From the NCBI GenBank assembly GCA_012514445.1, contig JAAZAI010000322.1, forward strand, positions 1 through 14,590: a stretch of 14,590 bases of DNA, given 5' to 3'. This document shows, piece by piece, positions 1 to 5,810 of this stretch. Both the position numbers and the translations under genes were made by a program. Within the stretch, counting starts at the first letter, position 1; every line of letters begins with the position of its first letter. The notes under the pieces were generated by a model that worked only from the letters and a program-made list of their open reading frames with translations, ran no database searches and had not been told where the DNA came from. Source of the DNA: Lentisphaerota bacterium (lineage in GTDB: Bacteria > Verrucomicrobiota > Kiritimatiellia > RFP12 > UBA3636).

Positions 1-624
1 CGGATTGTCGAGCACGGAATCCTTCCAATGCGTATAGCGCACGAACGGGCCGATGCGCCGCCAGGTGTCGTCGGGATCCTCGCCGACGAGACGGTAGGGA
101 TGATGGACGTCCCAGAGCATGTTGACGCCGGCCGGGAACTCGGCCGTCTCGAACGCGGCGAGCAACCAGTTCGTGTCGACCCAGTCGTCATGCGTCTCCA
201 CGAGCACCTCGATGCCGGCGTTGGAAGCGATGCGGGCGGCCTCGACGAGGAAGTCGCTGGCGACGGGCAGCGCGTCCGCGAAGGGCACGCCGCCGAGGCC
301 CCCGCCGAAAATGCGAACGTAGGGCGCGCCGAGGGTCGCGGCGATATCGGCGTAGTGGGCCACCTCCTCGAGATGTCGGGCGCGTTCCTCCGGCTTCGCG
401 AACATCCGGGCGCTGCTGCCCAGGCAGGGGATCGCAAGGCCGGCGTCTTCGAGGCGCCGCCGCGTCTCCGCGGCGCCGCCGCGGAATTCGGGACACTGCC
501 ACAGATCCATTTCGCCGTGGTAGCCGCGGAAATCCACGCCGGCGTAGCCGTACTGCTTCGCCTTGAGAATGATTTCGGCGAGTTCCCATTCCTGGCAACC
601 CAGGGTTGTGAAGGCTAGTTTCAT
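1..624 (-). CDS. Sugar phosphate isomerase/epimerase (AP endonuclease family 2 TIM barrel), 3' end cut by the window edge
   Basis: The reading frame is open from the ATG at 624 to the left edge, giving the first 208 residues (start MKLAFTTLGCQEW). It reads as a xylose-isomerase-like TIM barrel: a first strand with TLGC near residue 7, YAGVDFRG at 27-34, YVRIFGGG at 102-109, then ETHDDW at 143-148 and DVHH at 172-175. E143, D172 and H174 sit where this superfamily has its divalent-metal ligands. Full-length members are about 260-290 residues, so roughly 60-80 are missing. The start is supported by AAGGAAAACCGC just upstream, whose first bases overlap the stop region of the preceding small gene (10 nt between stop and ATG), so the two are probably cotranscribed. 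The substrate cannot be inferred; the family includes isomerases, epimerases and inositol-catabolism enzymes acting in the cytoplasm. Confidence 0.88.
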   Translation of the reverse strand, partial: MKLAFTTLGCQEWELAEIILKAKQYGYAGVDFRGYHGEMDLWQCPEFRGGAAETRRRLEDAGLAIPCLGSSARMFAKPEERARHLEEVAHYADIAATLGAPYVRIFGGGLGGVPFADALPVASDFLVEAARIASNAGIEVLVETHDDWVDTNWLLAAFETAEFPAGVNMLWDVHHPYRLVGEDPDDTWRRIGPFVRYTHWKDSVLDNP

Positions 625-634
625 GCGGTTTTCC

Positions 635-907
635 TTAATAGACGAGCCAGATGAGGGCCAGCAGCACAGCCAGCAGCACCACAGGGCGCGCGTTCCGGGG
701 CCGGGAGACGGCCGGGGCGGCGTTGTACTCGGGCCGTTCGATGTTGCCGGCCGAGACGTAGGTGAAGAGCTTGCCGGGCGAGTCGTCGTCGTGGTACGCG
801 GGGTCGCGCCGGCGGCTTCCGTAGCGCCGGTGGAGGTTGGCCTCGATCTGCGGGAGCAGGCACGCGGCTGGCGAGGCGCTGCCGCGGCGTTTCTTCTTGC
901 CGAACAT
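635..907 (-). CDS. Small C-terminally anchored membrane protein, unknown function
   Basis: This is a 90-residue protein starting MFGKKKRRGS. I do not recognise a family. The N-terminal part is strongly basic, followed by a polar stretch with HDDDS at about 39-43 and the segment GKLFTYVSAG. The last 15 residues (VVLLAVLLALIWLVY) form one hydrophobic helix ending at the stop, so it looks tail-anchored with the basic domain in the cytoplasm. The start at 907 is preferred because GGAG lies 7 nt upstream and an extended -10 promoter lies about 50 nt upstream. The frame stays open back to 985, but that would place the start inside or upstream of the promoter. It sits 10 nt ahead of the sugar isomerase gene and is probably the first gene of that operon. 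It could be a conserved lineage-specific small protein or a linker to membrane machinery. Confidence 0.65.
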   Translation of the reverse strand: MFGKKKRRGSASPAACLLPQIEANLHRRYGSRRRDPAYHDDDSPGKLFTYVSAGNIERPEYNAAPAVSRPRNARPVVLLAVLLALIWLVY

Positions 908-919
908 TCGGTTTCTCCG

Positions 920-946
920 GTCTTGAGTCGAGTCGTGAGTCTTGAA
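920..946. repeat. Short imperfect tandem repeat (TCKTGAG-like) in the leader of the leftward operon
   Basis: Read on the plus strand, the units are TCTTGAG, TCGAG, TCGTGAG and TCTTGAA, the second being two bases shorter. It lies between the predicted transcription start near 949 and the ribosome binding site of the small membrane protein gene, so it is transcribed as part of that leader. It could be a remnant of simple-sequence expansion or a protein-binding site; nothing in the sequence decides. Confidence 0.45.
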
Positions 947-955
947 ACGCAGTGC

Positions 956-985
956 ATTATACCACAGGACGCCGCAGCCATGCAA
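956..985 (-). promoter_or_regulatory. Sigma-70-type extended -10 promoter for the small membrane protein/isomerase operon
   Basis: On the minus strand a perfect TATAAT (956-961) is preceded by TGG, which gives the extended -10 TGn element. A weak -35, TTGCAT (980-985), lies 18 nt upstream. Transcription would start near 949, leaving a leader of about 42 nt before the ATG at 907. That leader contains a degenerate repeat (see 920-946). Confidence 0.65.
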
Positions 986-1017
986 ACGCCGCAGGGTGGG
1001 GCCTCAGACTGCGGGAG

Positions 1018-1049
1018 TTGGAATGCTGGAATCTATGGAATGGTGGAAG
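1018..1049 (+). repeat. TGGAATG-type short repeat array, left inverted arm
   Basis: Four degenerate units on the plus strand (TTGGAATG, TGGAAT, TGGAATG, TGGAAG), separated by one to three bases. The same motif recurs on the opposite strand at 1205-1233, so the pair forms an inverted arrangement around a 155-nt centre with no recognisable gene. Confidence 0.65.
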
Positions 1050-1204
1050 TCCGTGCGCCGATCCCCGCATCCCATGCGAAGTCTCTCTCGGCGGAACCAC
1101 CCGCAGGGGGAGCGTGCACGGGTCGCGTTCCATCCCTCTGCTGGCGATGCCTGCCGTACGGCGAATCGCAGGCGAAAGGGCTGTCTGAAGGCCCATTCTC
1201 CTAT

Positions 1205-1233
1205 CATTCCAACATTCCATCATTCCATCTTCC
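1205..1233 (-). repeat. TGGAATG-type short repeat array, right inverted arm
   Basis: Read on the minus strand the units are GGAAG, TGGAATG, TGGAATG and TGGAATG with single-base spacers. It is the inverted counterpart of the array at 1018-1049. The arms match by motif rather than base for base, which suggests independent expansion or conversion of a shared unit. Confidence 0.65.
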
Positions 1234-1275
1234 GCAATCCGGGGCCCGAATTCCTCCAATTCAGCCGGCGGCCCG

Positions 1276-1303
1276 ACTCTCACAGTTTCGAAACTGTGAG
1301 AGT
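1276..1303. repeat. Perfect 28-nt palindrome
   Basis: The half-site ACTCTCACAGTTTC (1276-1289) is followed directly by its exact reverse complement (1290-1303), centred on TTCGAA with no spacer. There is no T-run on either side, so it is not a normal rho-independent terminator. It could be a dimeric regulator's operator, a REP-like element or a cruciform-forming site. It lies about 290 bp from one promoter and 400 bp from the other. Confidence 0.85.
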
Positions 1304-1353
1304 GGGGGAGGTGTGCGGATCGATCTTCGGCGCATGCCCTGTTCTCTCCTCAC

Positions 1354-1377
1354 CACGAAGGACACGAAGAGCACGAA
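1354..1377 (+). repeat. CACGAA nonamer array, left inverted arm
   Basis: Three CACGAA cores at 1354, 1363 and 1372 form a 9-bp period (CACGAAGGA, CACGAAGAG, CACGAAGGG). Bases 1365-1377 (CGAAGAGCACGAA) are exactly complementary to 1440-1452, and GGACACGAA at 1360-1368 is exactly complementary to 1430-1438. The array therefore has a permuted inverted partner about 60 nt downstream. Confidence 0.75.
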
Positions 1378-1427
1378 GGGGTTGTCACGCAGCCAATCTC
1401 CCGGTTCGACAACTCGTCAATTATCAT

Positions 1428-1452
1428 TCTTCGTGTCCATTCGTGCTCTTCG
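1428..1452 (-). repeat. CACGAA array, right inverted arm, abutting the hexamer array
   Basis: On the minus strand it reads CGAAGAGCACGAA (1452-1440), then a single T, then GGACACGAA (1438-1430). Both blocks are exact complements of the left arm at 1354-1377, but in swapped order. It runs straight into the hexamer array at 1453 with no gap. Confidence 0.75.
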
Positions 1453-1536
1453 TAATCCTAATCGTAATCCTAATCGTAATCGTAATCGTAATCGAGTACG
1501 AGTACGAGTACGCGTACGTGAACGTGACCGTTAACG
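1453..1536. repeat. Graded hexanucleotide tandem array, 14 units
   Basis: The plus-strand units in order are TAATCC, TAATCG, TAATCC, TAATCG four times, AGTACG three times, CGTACG, TGAACG, TGACCG and TTAACG. The 6-bp phase is unbroken, and the unit shifts gradually from left to right while a terminal CG is mostly kept. In the minus-strand register every unit but two begins with CG. Frames through it give only dipeptide repeats, so it is not coding. It looks like strand-slippage expansion with local conversion. Confidence 0.9.
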
Positions 1537-1603
1537 ACGCGAGACATTCGGCCTGGGGGCAGCGTCGCCGAGAAATGCCGATCCCGTGCGGTGAAAATGA
1601 GGT

Positions 1604-1631
1604 CGACAAAGCGACAAAGTTTTCGACAAAG
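1604..1631 (+). repeat. Three CGACAAAG direct repeats upstream of the vanZ-like/fkp promoter
   Basis: CGACAAAG occurs at 1604-1611, 1612-1619 and 1624-1631. The first two copies are head to tail, and TTTT separates the third. The array ends about 75 bp before the predicted -35 box at 1705, close enough for an activator or repressor site, though it may be another simple-sequence remnant. Confidence 0.55.
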
Positions 1632-1704
1632 AAAAATCACACGCGAATCCCGGAAGCACCCGATTCTGACACACACCCGATTGCGAATTGCCGCTGTCCC
1701 GCTG

Positions 1705-1733
1705 TTGACCTGCGAACGAATTTCGCATAAGAT
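1705..1733 (+). promoter_or_regulatory. Sigma-70-type promoter for the VanZ-like/fkp/C39 operon
   Basis: TTGACC (1705-1710) and TAAGAT (1728-1733) are separated by exactly 17 nt. The start would be near 1740, giving a leader of about 30 nt that is C-rich and has no evident Shine-Dalgarno sequence before the ATG at 1770. Confidence 0.6.
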
Positions 1734-1769
1734 GTTTTCCCACCTACCCCCCCCCAACTGCCCCACCCG

Positions 1770-2177
1770 ATGAACCGCCACCTCAACCTGCTGCTCCGCC
1801 ATGCTGCCTTCGCGACGAGCGTCCTGCTCGCCTCCTGCGCCTCGCTTCTCCCGCGCGAAACGGTGGATTCGGACATCCCGAGGAGCGTCCAGGCGTTCGA
1901 ACTGCCCTTCCACGCGGGCGTCTACTTCGTGGTGACGCTGACCGCGATGCTGGCTCTCGCGCGGCACCGTCCGAACGCCGCCACGCGATTGAACTTCGTC
2001 CTGGGCGCGACGATCTTCGGCGCCGTGCTGGAGATTCTCCAGGCGATGCTGCCCTGGGTGGCGCGCACCTGCACCCTGAGCGACTTCTTCTCCAACATGG
2101 CGGGCGCCGCCCTCGCCGCGGCGTTCGTGCCGTCGCGCTGGATCGCCGTCCGCGAAACCCGGTCTGCGAACACATGA
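1770..2177 (+). CDS. VanZ-like membrane protein
   Basis: This 135-residue integral membrane protein has the VanZ-family core in its second half: GAVLEILQ (84-91) followed by CTLSDFFSNMAG (101-112), with E88, Q91, D105, N109 and G112 at the family's conserved positions. An upstream HAGVYF block starts at H48. Hydrophobic segments are about 12-26, 47-64, 75-95 and 106-120. Family members occur near glycopeptide-resistance and cell-envelope genes, but their biochemical role is not settled. LASC at 20-23 looks like a lipobox but lies in the first membrane segment and is probably chance. The start follows a predicted promoter by about 35 nt, though no good ribosome binding site is visible. The stop overlaps the fkp start as ATGA, which implies coupled translation. 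Confidence 0.75.
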   Translation: MNRHLNLLLRHAAFATSVLLASCASLLPRETVDSDIPRSVQAFELPFHAGVYFVVTLTAMLALARHRPNAATRLNFVLGATIFGAVLEILQAMLPWVARTCTLSDFFSNMAGAALAAAFVPSRWIAVRETRSANT

Positions 2178-5038
2178 GCGAAACCGACATCCTCCTCTCC
2201 GTCCCCCCCGCCGCGGCGCAATCGCCTGCCGGGGCCTTTCCGCAGGCCGTCTTCGCCGCCTCCGATCCTCCCGGTCGCCAGCTCGGCTCCGGCGGCGGCA
2301 CGGCGAACCTGCTCGTCGAGGCCTGGAAGGCGACCGGCGGCGGACTCGGCTTCGCCGAATGGCTTCGCGCCTCGCGCAAGCTCGTCATCCACGGCAGCGG
2401 CCAGAGCCGCAGGCTCCCCGCCTACGCCGCGGAGGGCAAGCTCATGCTGCCGCTGCCGCAACTGGCCTCCGTCGCGGGGCAGAAGATCGACCAGACGCTC
2501 CTCGACATGCAGCAGTCCGACTACGGCCACCTCCTGCGCCACGCGCCGGAGCCCTACCGCGTCGTCGTGGCGTGCGGCGACGTGCTCATCCGCGAGGAGA
2601 AGGCCCTGCCCATCTTCCCCGATGCCGATGTGCTGATCGCGGGCATCCCCGCCTCGCCGGCGGAGGCGAGCAACCACGGCGTGATGTTCTGCCCGGCCGA
2701 GGATCCGGAGGCGCTGGAGTTCTTCCTGCAGAAGCCGAAGCCCGCGCGCATCGCCGAGCTCTCCGGCAAGTTCAGCTTCTATCTCGACACCGGCATCTGG
2801 TTCCTCACCGAGCGCGCCATCGACGTGCTCCTGCGCAAATGCGGCTGGCGGCATGACGTCTCGGCCTTCGCCGACGGCGCCTGCGGCGCCTACGAACTCT
2901 TCGACAGCTTCGGGACGGGCCTCGGCCGCGCGCCCGTGCAGCGCGACGCCGACATCGCCGGGCTGCGCAGCGCGGTCCTGCCGCTGCCCAACGGACGCTT
3001 CTACCACTTCGGCACGAACCGCAGCGTCTTCACCTCCATCGCCCAGCTCGCGAACCCCGCCGAGTCGCGCCGTTCCTTCGGCCATTCGGCGCGTGAAGCG
3101 GCGCATGACCGCATCCTTCTCAACGCCGACGCCGCGGTGGCGGAGTCCGTCCACCCCCTCTGGATTGAAAACGCGCACGTGCCGGCGACCTGGACGCTGC
3201 ACGGCTCGCATGTGATCACCGGCATCCCGAGCAACGCCTGGTCGATCGACCTCCCCGCCGGCGTCTGCCTCGACATGCCAGCGATGCGGGGCGCATCCGG
3301 CCGCGCGCTGCGCCTCTACGGATTCGACGACGCCTTCAAAGGCGCCGTCGGCGACGCGTCCACGCGGTGGCTTGGCGCCCCGGCGCCGGACTGGTTCGCG
3401 CGGCGCGGCCTGACGCTCGAGGCGGCCGGTCTCGATCCGGCCGCCGACATTCAGAACGCCCCGCTCTTCCCGGTGGTCGATCCCGAGGACGCCACCACGC
3501 CGGCGCTGCTCCAGTGGATGGCGACGCCTGCCGACGACGAGTCGATGCGGGCGCGCTGGCGCGCCGCGCCGCGCGTCTCGGCCACGGACATTGTGCAGGG
3601 AGCGGACGTCGCCACGTCGCGGCGGCAGCGGCTCGAGCACGTCCGGCGCGATCTCGGCGGGCTCTCCGCGGCGCGCTGGGCGGAACGGGCCCGGCTTCTG
3701 GATCTCGAGGCCGCCGCCGGACTCTTCCGCGCGCTCGGCGCGGGGCCGCCCGAGGAACTTCCCGACTGCGCGGGGCAGCCCCTCGCGCCGGTGCACGACG
3801 CCATCTTCCGATCCGTGCTCAAGGGCGGCGACGCGTCCCTGCGCGAGACTGCCTTCGCGCGGCTACGCAAGCTCATGATCGCGGAAATGACGCTCCAGCC
3901 CGTCAAGCCCTCCCGCAACATCCTCGACGACCAGATCGTCTGGGGCCGTTCGCCCGCGCGGCTCGATCTGGCCGGCGGATGGTCCGACACGCCGCCCTAC
4001 TGCCTGGAGCACGGCGGGCAGGTCGTCAACATCGCGGTCGATCTCAACGGACAGCCGCCGGTGCAGGCCTTCGCGCGTGTCTGCGAGGCGCCGCGGATCG
4101 TGCTGCACAGCATCGATCTGGGCATTTCAGAATCGGTCGAGACGTACGAGGACCTGCTCAAGGCCACGGATCTCGGCGGCTTCAGCATCGCGCGCGCGGC
4201 GCTGCGTCTGGCGGGGTTCGATCCGATGTTCCACCGCGACGGCGGGGCCCGGACGCTGCGGGACCAGCTCCTCGCGGAGTTCGGCGGCGGCATTGAGCTC
4301 TCGATGCTGGCGGCGATCCCGAAGGGGTCGGGTCTGGGCACCAGCAGCATCCTGTCGGCCACGATCCTCGGCGTGCTGGGGGAAGTCTGCAACCACGGTT
4401 GGACGCCCCGCGACGTCTTCGCGCGCACCTCGGTGCTCGAGCAGATCCTCACCTCCGGCGGCGGCTGGCAGGACCAGGTCGGCGGCATCGCGCCGGGGGT
4501 GAAGTTCACGCGGACGAATCCGGATCTCGCGCAGAACCCCGACATCCGCTGGCTGCCGGAGGCGCTGCTCGAGGAGGGCATCCGATCGGGGCGCTTCCTG
4601 CTCTACTACACGGGCCTCACGCGGCTCGCGCGCAACATCCTCGGCGAAATCGTGCGCGGCATCTTTCTCAACAGCCGCCGGACCATCGCGGCGATCGAGG
4701 ACATCGCCTGCAATGCGGCGTTCACCGCGGAGGCCATCCAGCGCAACGACGAGGCGGCGCTGCGCGAGGCGATCCGGCGGAGCTGGCAGCTCAACTGCGC
4801 GCTCGACAGCGGGACGTGCCCGCCGCAGGTGGCGAGGATCACGGAGGCGATCGAGCCCTTCGGCGCCGCCTACAAGCTGCTGGGCGCGGGCGGCGGCGGC
4901 TATCTGCTGATCCTGGCGCCGGATCTTGCGGCGGCGGCGGGGATCAAGGACGCGCTGCTGCGCCACCCGCCGAACCCCCAGGCGCGCTTCGTGGCGATGG
5001 CCGTCTCCCGGACCGGCATGCAGATCACGAGAAGCTGA
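2174..5038 (+). CDS. fkp: Bifunctional L-fucokinase / L-fucose-1-phosphate guanylyltransferase
   Basis: This cytoplasmic salvage enzyme phosphorylates free L-fucose with ATP and then makes GDP-L-fucose with GTP for fucosylated glycans. Its 954 residues are close to the size of Bacteroides FKP (about 950), with the same domain order. The N-terminal guanylyltransferase shows GSGGGT at 38-43 and a GSGQSRRLP...GKLMLPLP block at about 74-95. The C-terminal GHMP kinase has all three motifs: GRSPARLDLAGGWSD at 591-605, PKGSGLGTSS at 716-725 and GAGGGGY at 904-910. The start overlaps the VanZ-like stop (ATGA). The C39-like gene begins 4 nt after the stop. Both halves look intact, so both activities are expected. 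A heptose- or arabinose-type GHMP kinase is excluded by the fused N-terminal domain. Confidence 0.95.
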   Translation: MSETDILLSVPPAAAQSPAGAFPQAVFAASDPPGRQLGSGGGTANLLVEAWKATGGGLGFAEWLRASRKLVIHGSGQSRRLPAYAAEGKLMLPLPQLASVAGQKIDQTLLDMQQSDYGHLLRHAPEPYRVVVACGDVLIREEKALPIFPDADVLIAGIPASPAEASNHGVMFCPAEDPEALEFFLQKPKPARIAELSGKFSFYLDTGIWFLTERAIDVLLRKCGWRHDVSAFADGACGAYELFDSFGTGLGRAPVQRDADIAGLRSAVLPLPNGRFYHFGTNRSVFTSIAQLANPAESRRSFGHSAREAAHDRILLNADAAVAESVHPLWIENAHVPATWTLHGSHVITGIPSNAWSIDLPAGVCLDMPAMRGASGRALRLYGFDDAFKGAVGDASTRWLGAPAPDWFARRGLTLEAAGLDPAADIQNAPLFPVVDPEDATTPALLQWMATPADDESMRARWRAAPRVSATDIVQGADVATSRRQRLEHVRRDLGGLSAARWAERARLLDLEAAAGLFRALGAGPPEELPDCAGQPLAPVHDAIFRSVLKGGDASLRETAFARLRKLMIAEMTLQPVKPSRNILDDQIVWGRSPARLDLAGGWSDTPPYCLEHGGQVVNIAVDLNGQPPVQAFARVCEAPRIVLHSIDLGISESVETYEDLLKATDLGGFSIARAALRLAGFDPMFHRDGGARTLRDQLLAEFGGGIELSMLAAIPKGSGLGTSSILSATILGVLGEVCNHGWTPRDVFARTSVLEQILTSGGGWQDQVGGIAPGVKFTRTNPDLAQNPDIRWLPEALLEEGIRSGRFLLYYTGLTRLARNILGEIVRGIFLNSRRTIAAIEDIACNAAFTAEAIQRNDEAALREAIRRSWQLNCALDSGTCPPQVARITEAIEPFGAAYKLLGAGGGGYLLILAPDLAAAAGIKDALLRHPPNPQARFVAMAVSRTGMQITRS

Positions 5039-5042
5039 GCCC

Positions 5043-5810
5043 ATGCGCAGACGCCTCAGCCCCCTCCTCCCCTGCCTGCTGCTTCTGCTCGGCGTCGCGA
5101 ACGTCGACGCGCGCCTCTTCCGCGCGGACAACGGCGACCGCCGCCTCCTCGGCATCCCGCTGGAACTGCAGGCGGGGCGCAGCCACTGCGCACCGGCGAC
5201 GATGGCCGCGGTGATGAACTACTACGGCATCGCAACCGATCAGCGAACCCTCGCGGTCGAAGTCGGAAGCACGCGGGACACGGGCACGGACGTGGAGTCG
5301 ATGCTCGGGATCGTGGCGCGGTCGTGCGCGCAATACGGGATCGAGGTCGAAACGCTCGTGGACTTCGACTATGCGCGCTACCGCCGGACCATCCTGGCGT
5401 ACAACCGGCTCGCCCGCAAAGCCGGCGCGAAGCGTCTCTGGTTCACGGATCGCGGACATCTCGATCTGGCGAAGACCTTCGAGACCGCCGACATAGGCCT
5501 GCTCCGCCGGACGTTCGGCCGCCGCGAGCGCGCGGCGTTCCGCAAGGCGGTGCAGGGCGGCATCGACGCCGGCGCGCCGCTGATCTGGGGGGTGGTCCTC
5601 GGGATCGCGCCGGAGCCCGAACTGGCGCCGTACGGACGCGGCGGGCATCTGCGGCTGATCATCGGCTACAACGCCGCGACGGAGGAGATCCTCTATGCGG
5701 ACCCCTGGGGGCCGGGGCACGCGCTCAAACGCATGCCCCTGGCCGACGCCCAGGCGATCACGATGTCGCTGCACCGGCTCAAGCGGGCGACGCCGGCGCG
5801 GGGCCGCTAG
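5043..5810 (+). CDS. Secreted C39-like cysteine peptidase family protein
   Basis: The 255-residue product starts with a signal peptide (basic MRRR, a Leu-rich core, likely cleavage after VDA at residue 23). The mature part fits the papain-like C39_2 fold: a Cys in SHCAPATMAAVMNYYG (C49), a His in GGHLRLIIGYN (H202) and an Asp in LYADPWG (D220), in the Cys-His-Asp order of the family. It should act in the periplasm or outside the cell. True bacteriocin-processing C39 domains are fused to ABC exporters; this is a free-standing member whose substrate is unknown. It begins 4 nt after fkp, so it is almost certainly in the same operon. Its TAG stop overlaps the stop of the convergent pilC. Confidence 0.8.
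   Translation: MRRRLSPLLPCLLLLLGVANVDARLFRADNGDRRLLGIPLELQAGRSHCAPATMAAVMNYYGIATDQRTLAVEVGSTRDTGTDVESMLGIVARSCAQYGIEVETLVDFDYARYRRTILAYNRLARKAGAKRLWFTDRGHLDLAKTFETADIGLLRRTFGRRERAAFRKAVQGGIDAGAPLIWGVVLGIAPEPELAPYGRGGHLRLIIGYNAATEEILYADPWGPGHALKRMPLADAQAITMSLHRLKRATPARGR

Larger units (their letters stand above)
908..1769. other. Non-coding, repeat-rich intergenic region between divergent promoters
   Basis: About 860 bp lie between the divergent starts at 907 (minus) and 1770 (plus). The open frames that cross it are built from repeat arrays (runs such as alternating Arg/Asn or Asp/Tyr), have no ribosome binding sites and resemble no protein family, so I call none of them. It holds a promoter at each end (956-985 and 1705-1733). 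Between them are inverted arrays of a TGGAATG motif, a perfect 28-nt palindrome, inverted arrays of CACGAA, a graded hexamer array and three CGACAAAG copies. Most of the rest, including 1050-1200, shows nothing I can identify beyond a possible GCCTGC/GCAGGC stem near 1150-1175. Confidence 0.75.

Noticed and set aside
1018..1536. CRISPR array
   Set aside because: The repeats are only 6-9 bp, degenerate and without unique spacers of regular length, and no cas genes are present.
563..1730. Long plus-strand open frames over the repeat region
   Set aside because: Their C-terminal parts are translations of the hexamer array (alternating Arg/Asn or Arg/Val), and they run antisense to the small membrane protein and the promoter.
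1792..1840. Lipoprotein signal (LASC) in the VanZ-like protein
   Set aside because: It lies within the first hydrophobic segment of a protein whose later helices fit the VanZ membrane topology, so processing there is unlikely.
1922..3796. A 624-codon open frame on the minus strand opposite fkp
   Set aside because: It is rich in Arg, Gly and Ala with no recognisable domain, and lies antisense to a gene with complete family motifs. It is an artefact of high GC content.
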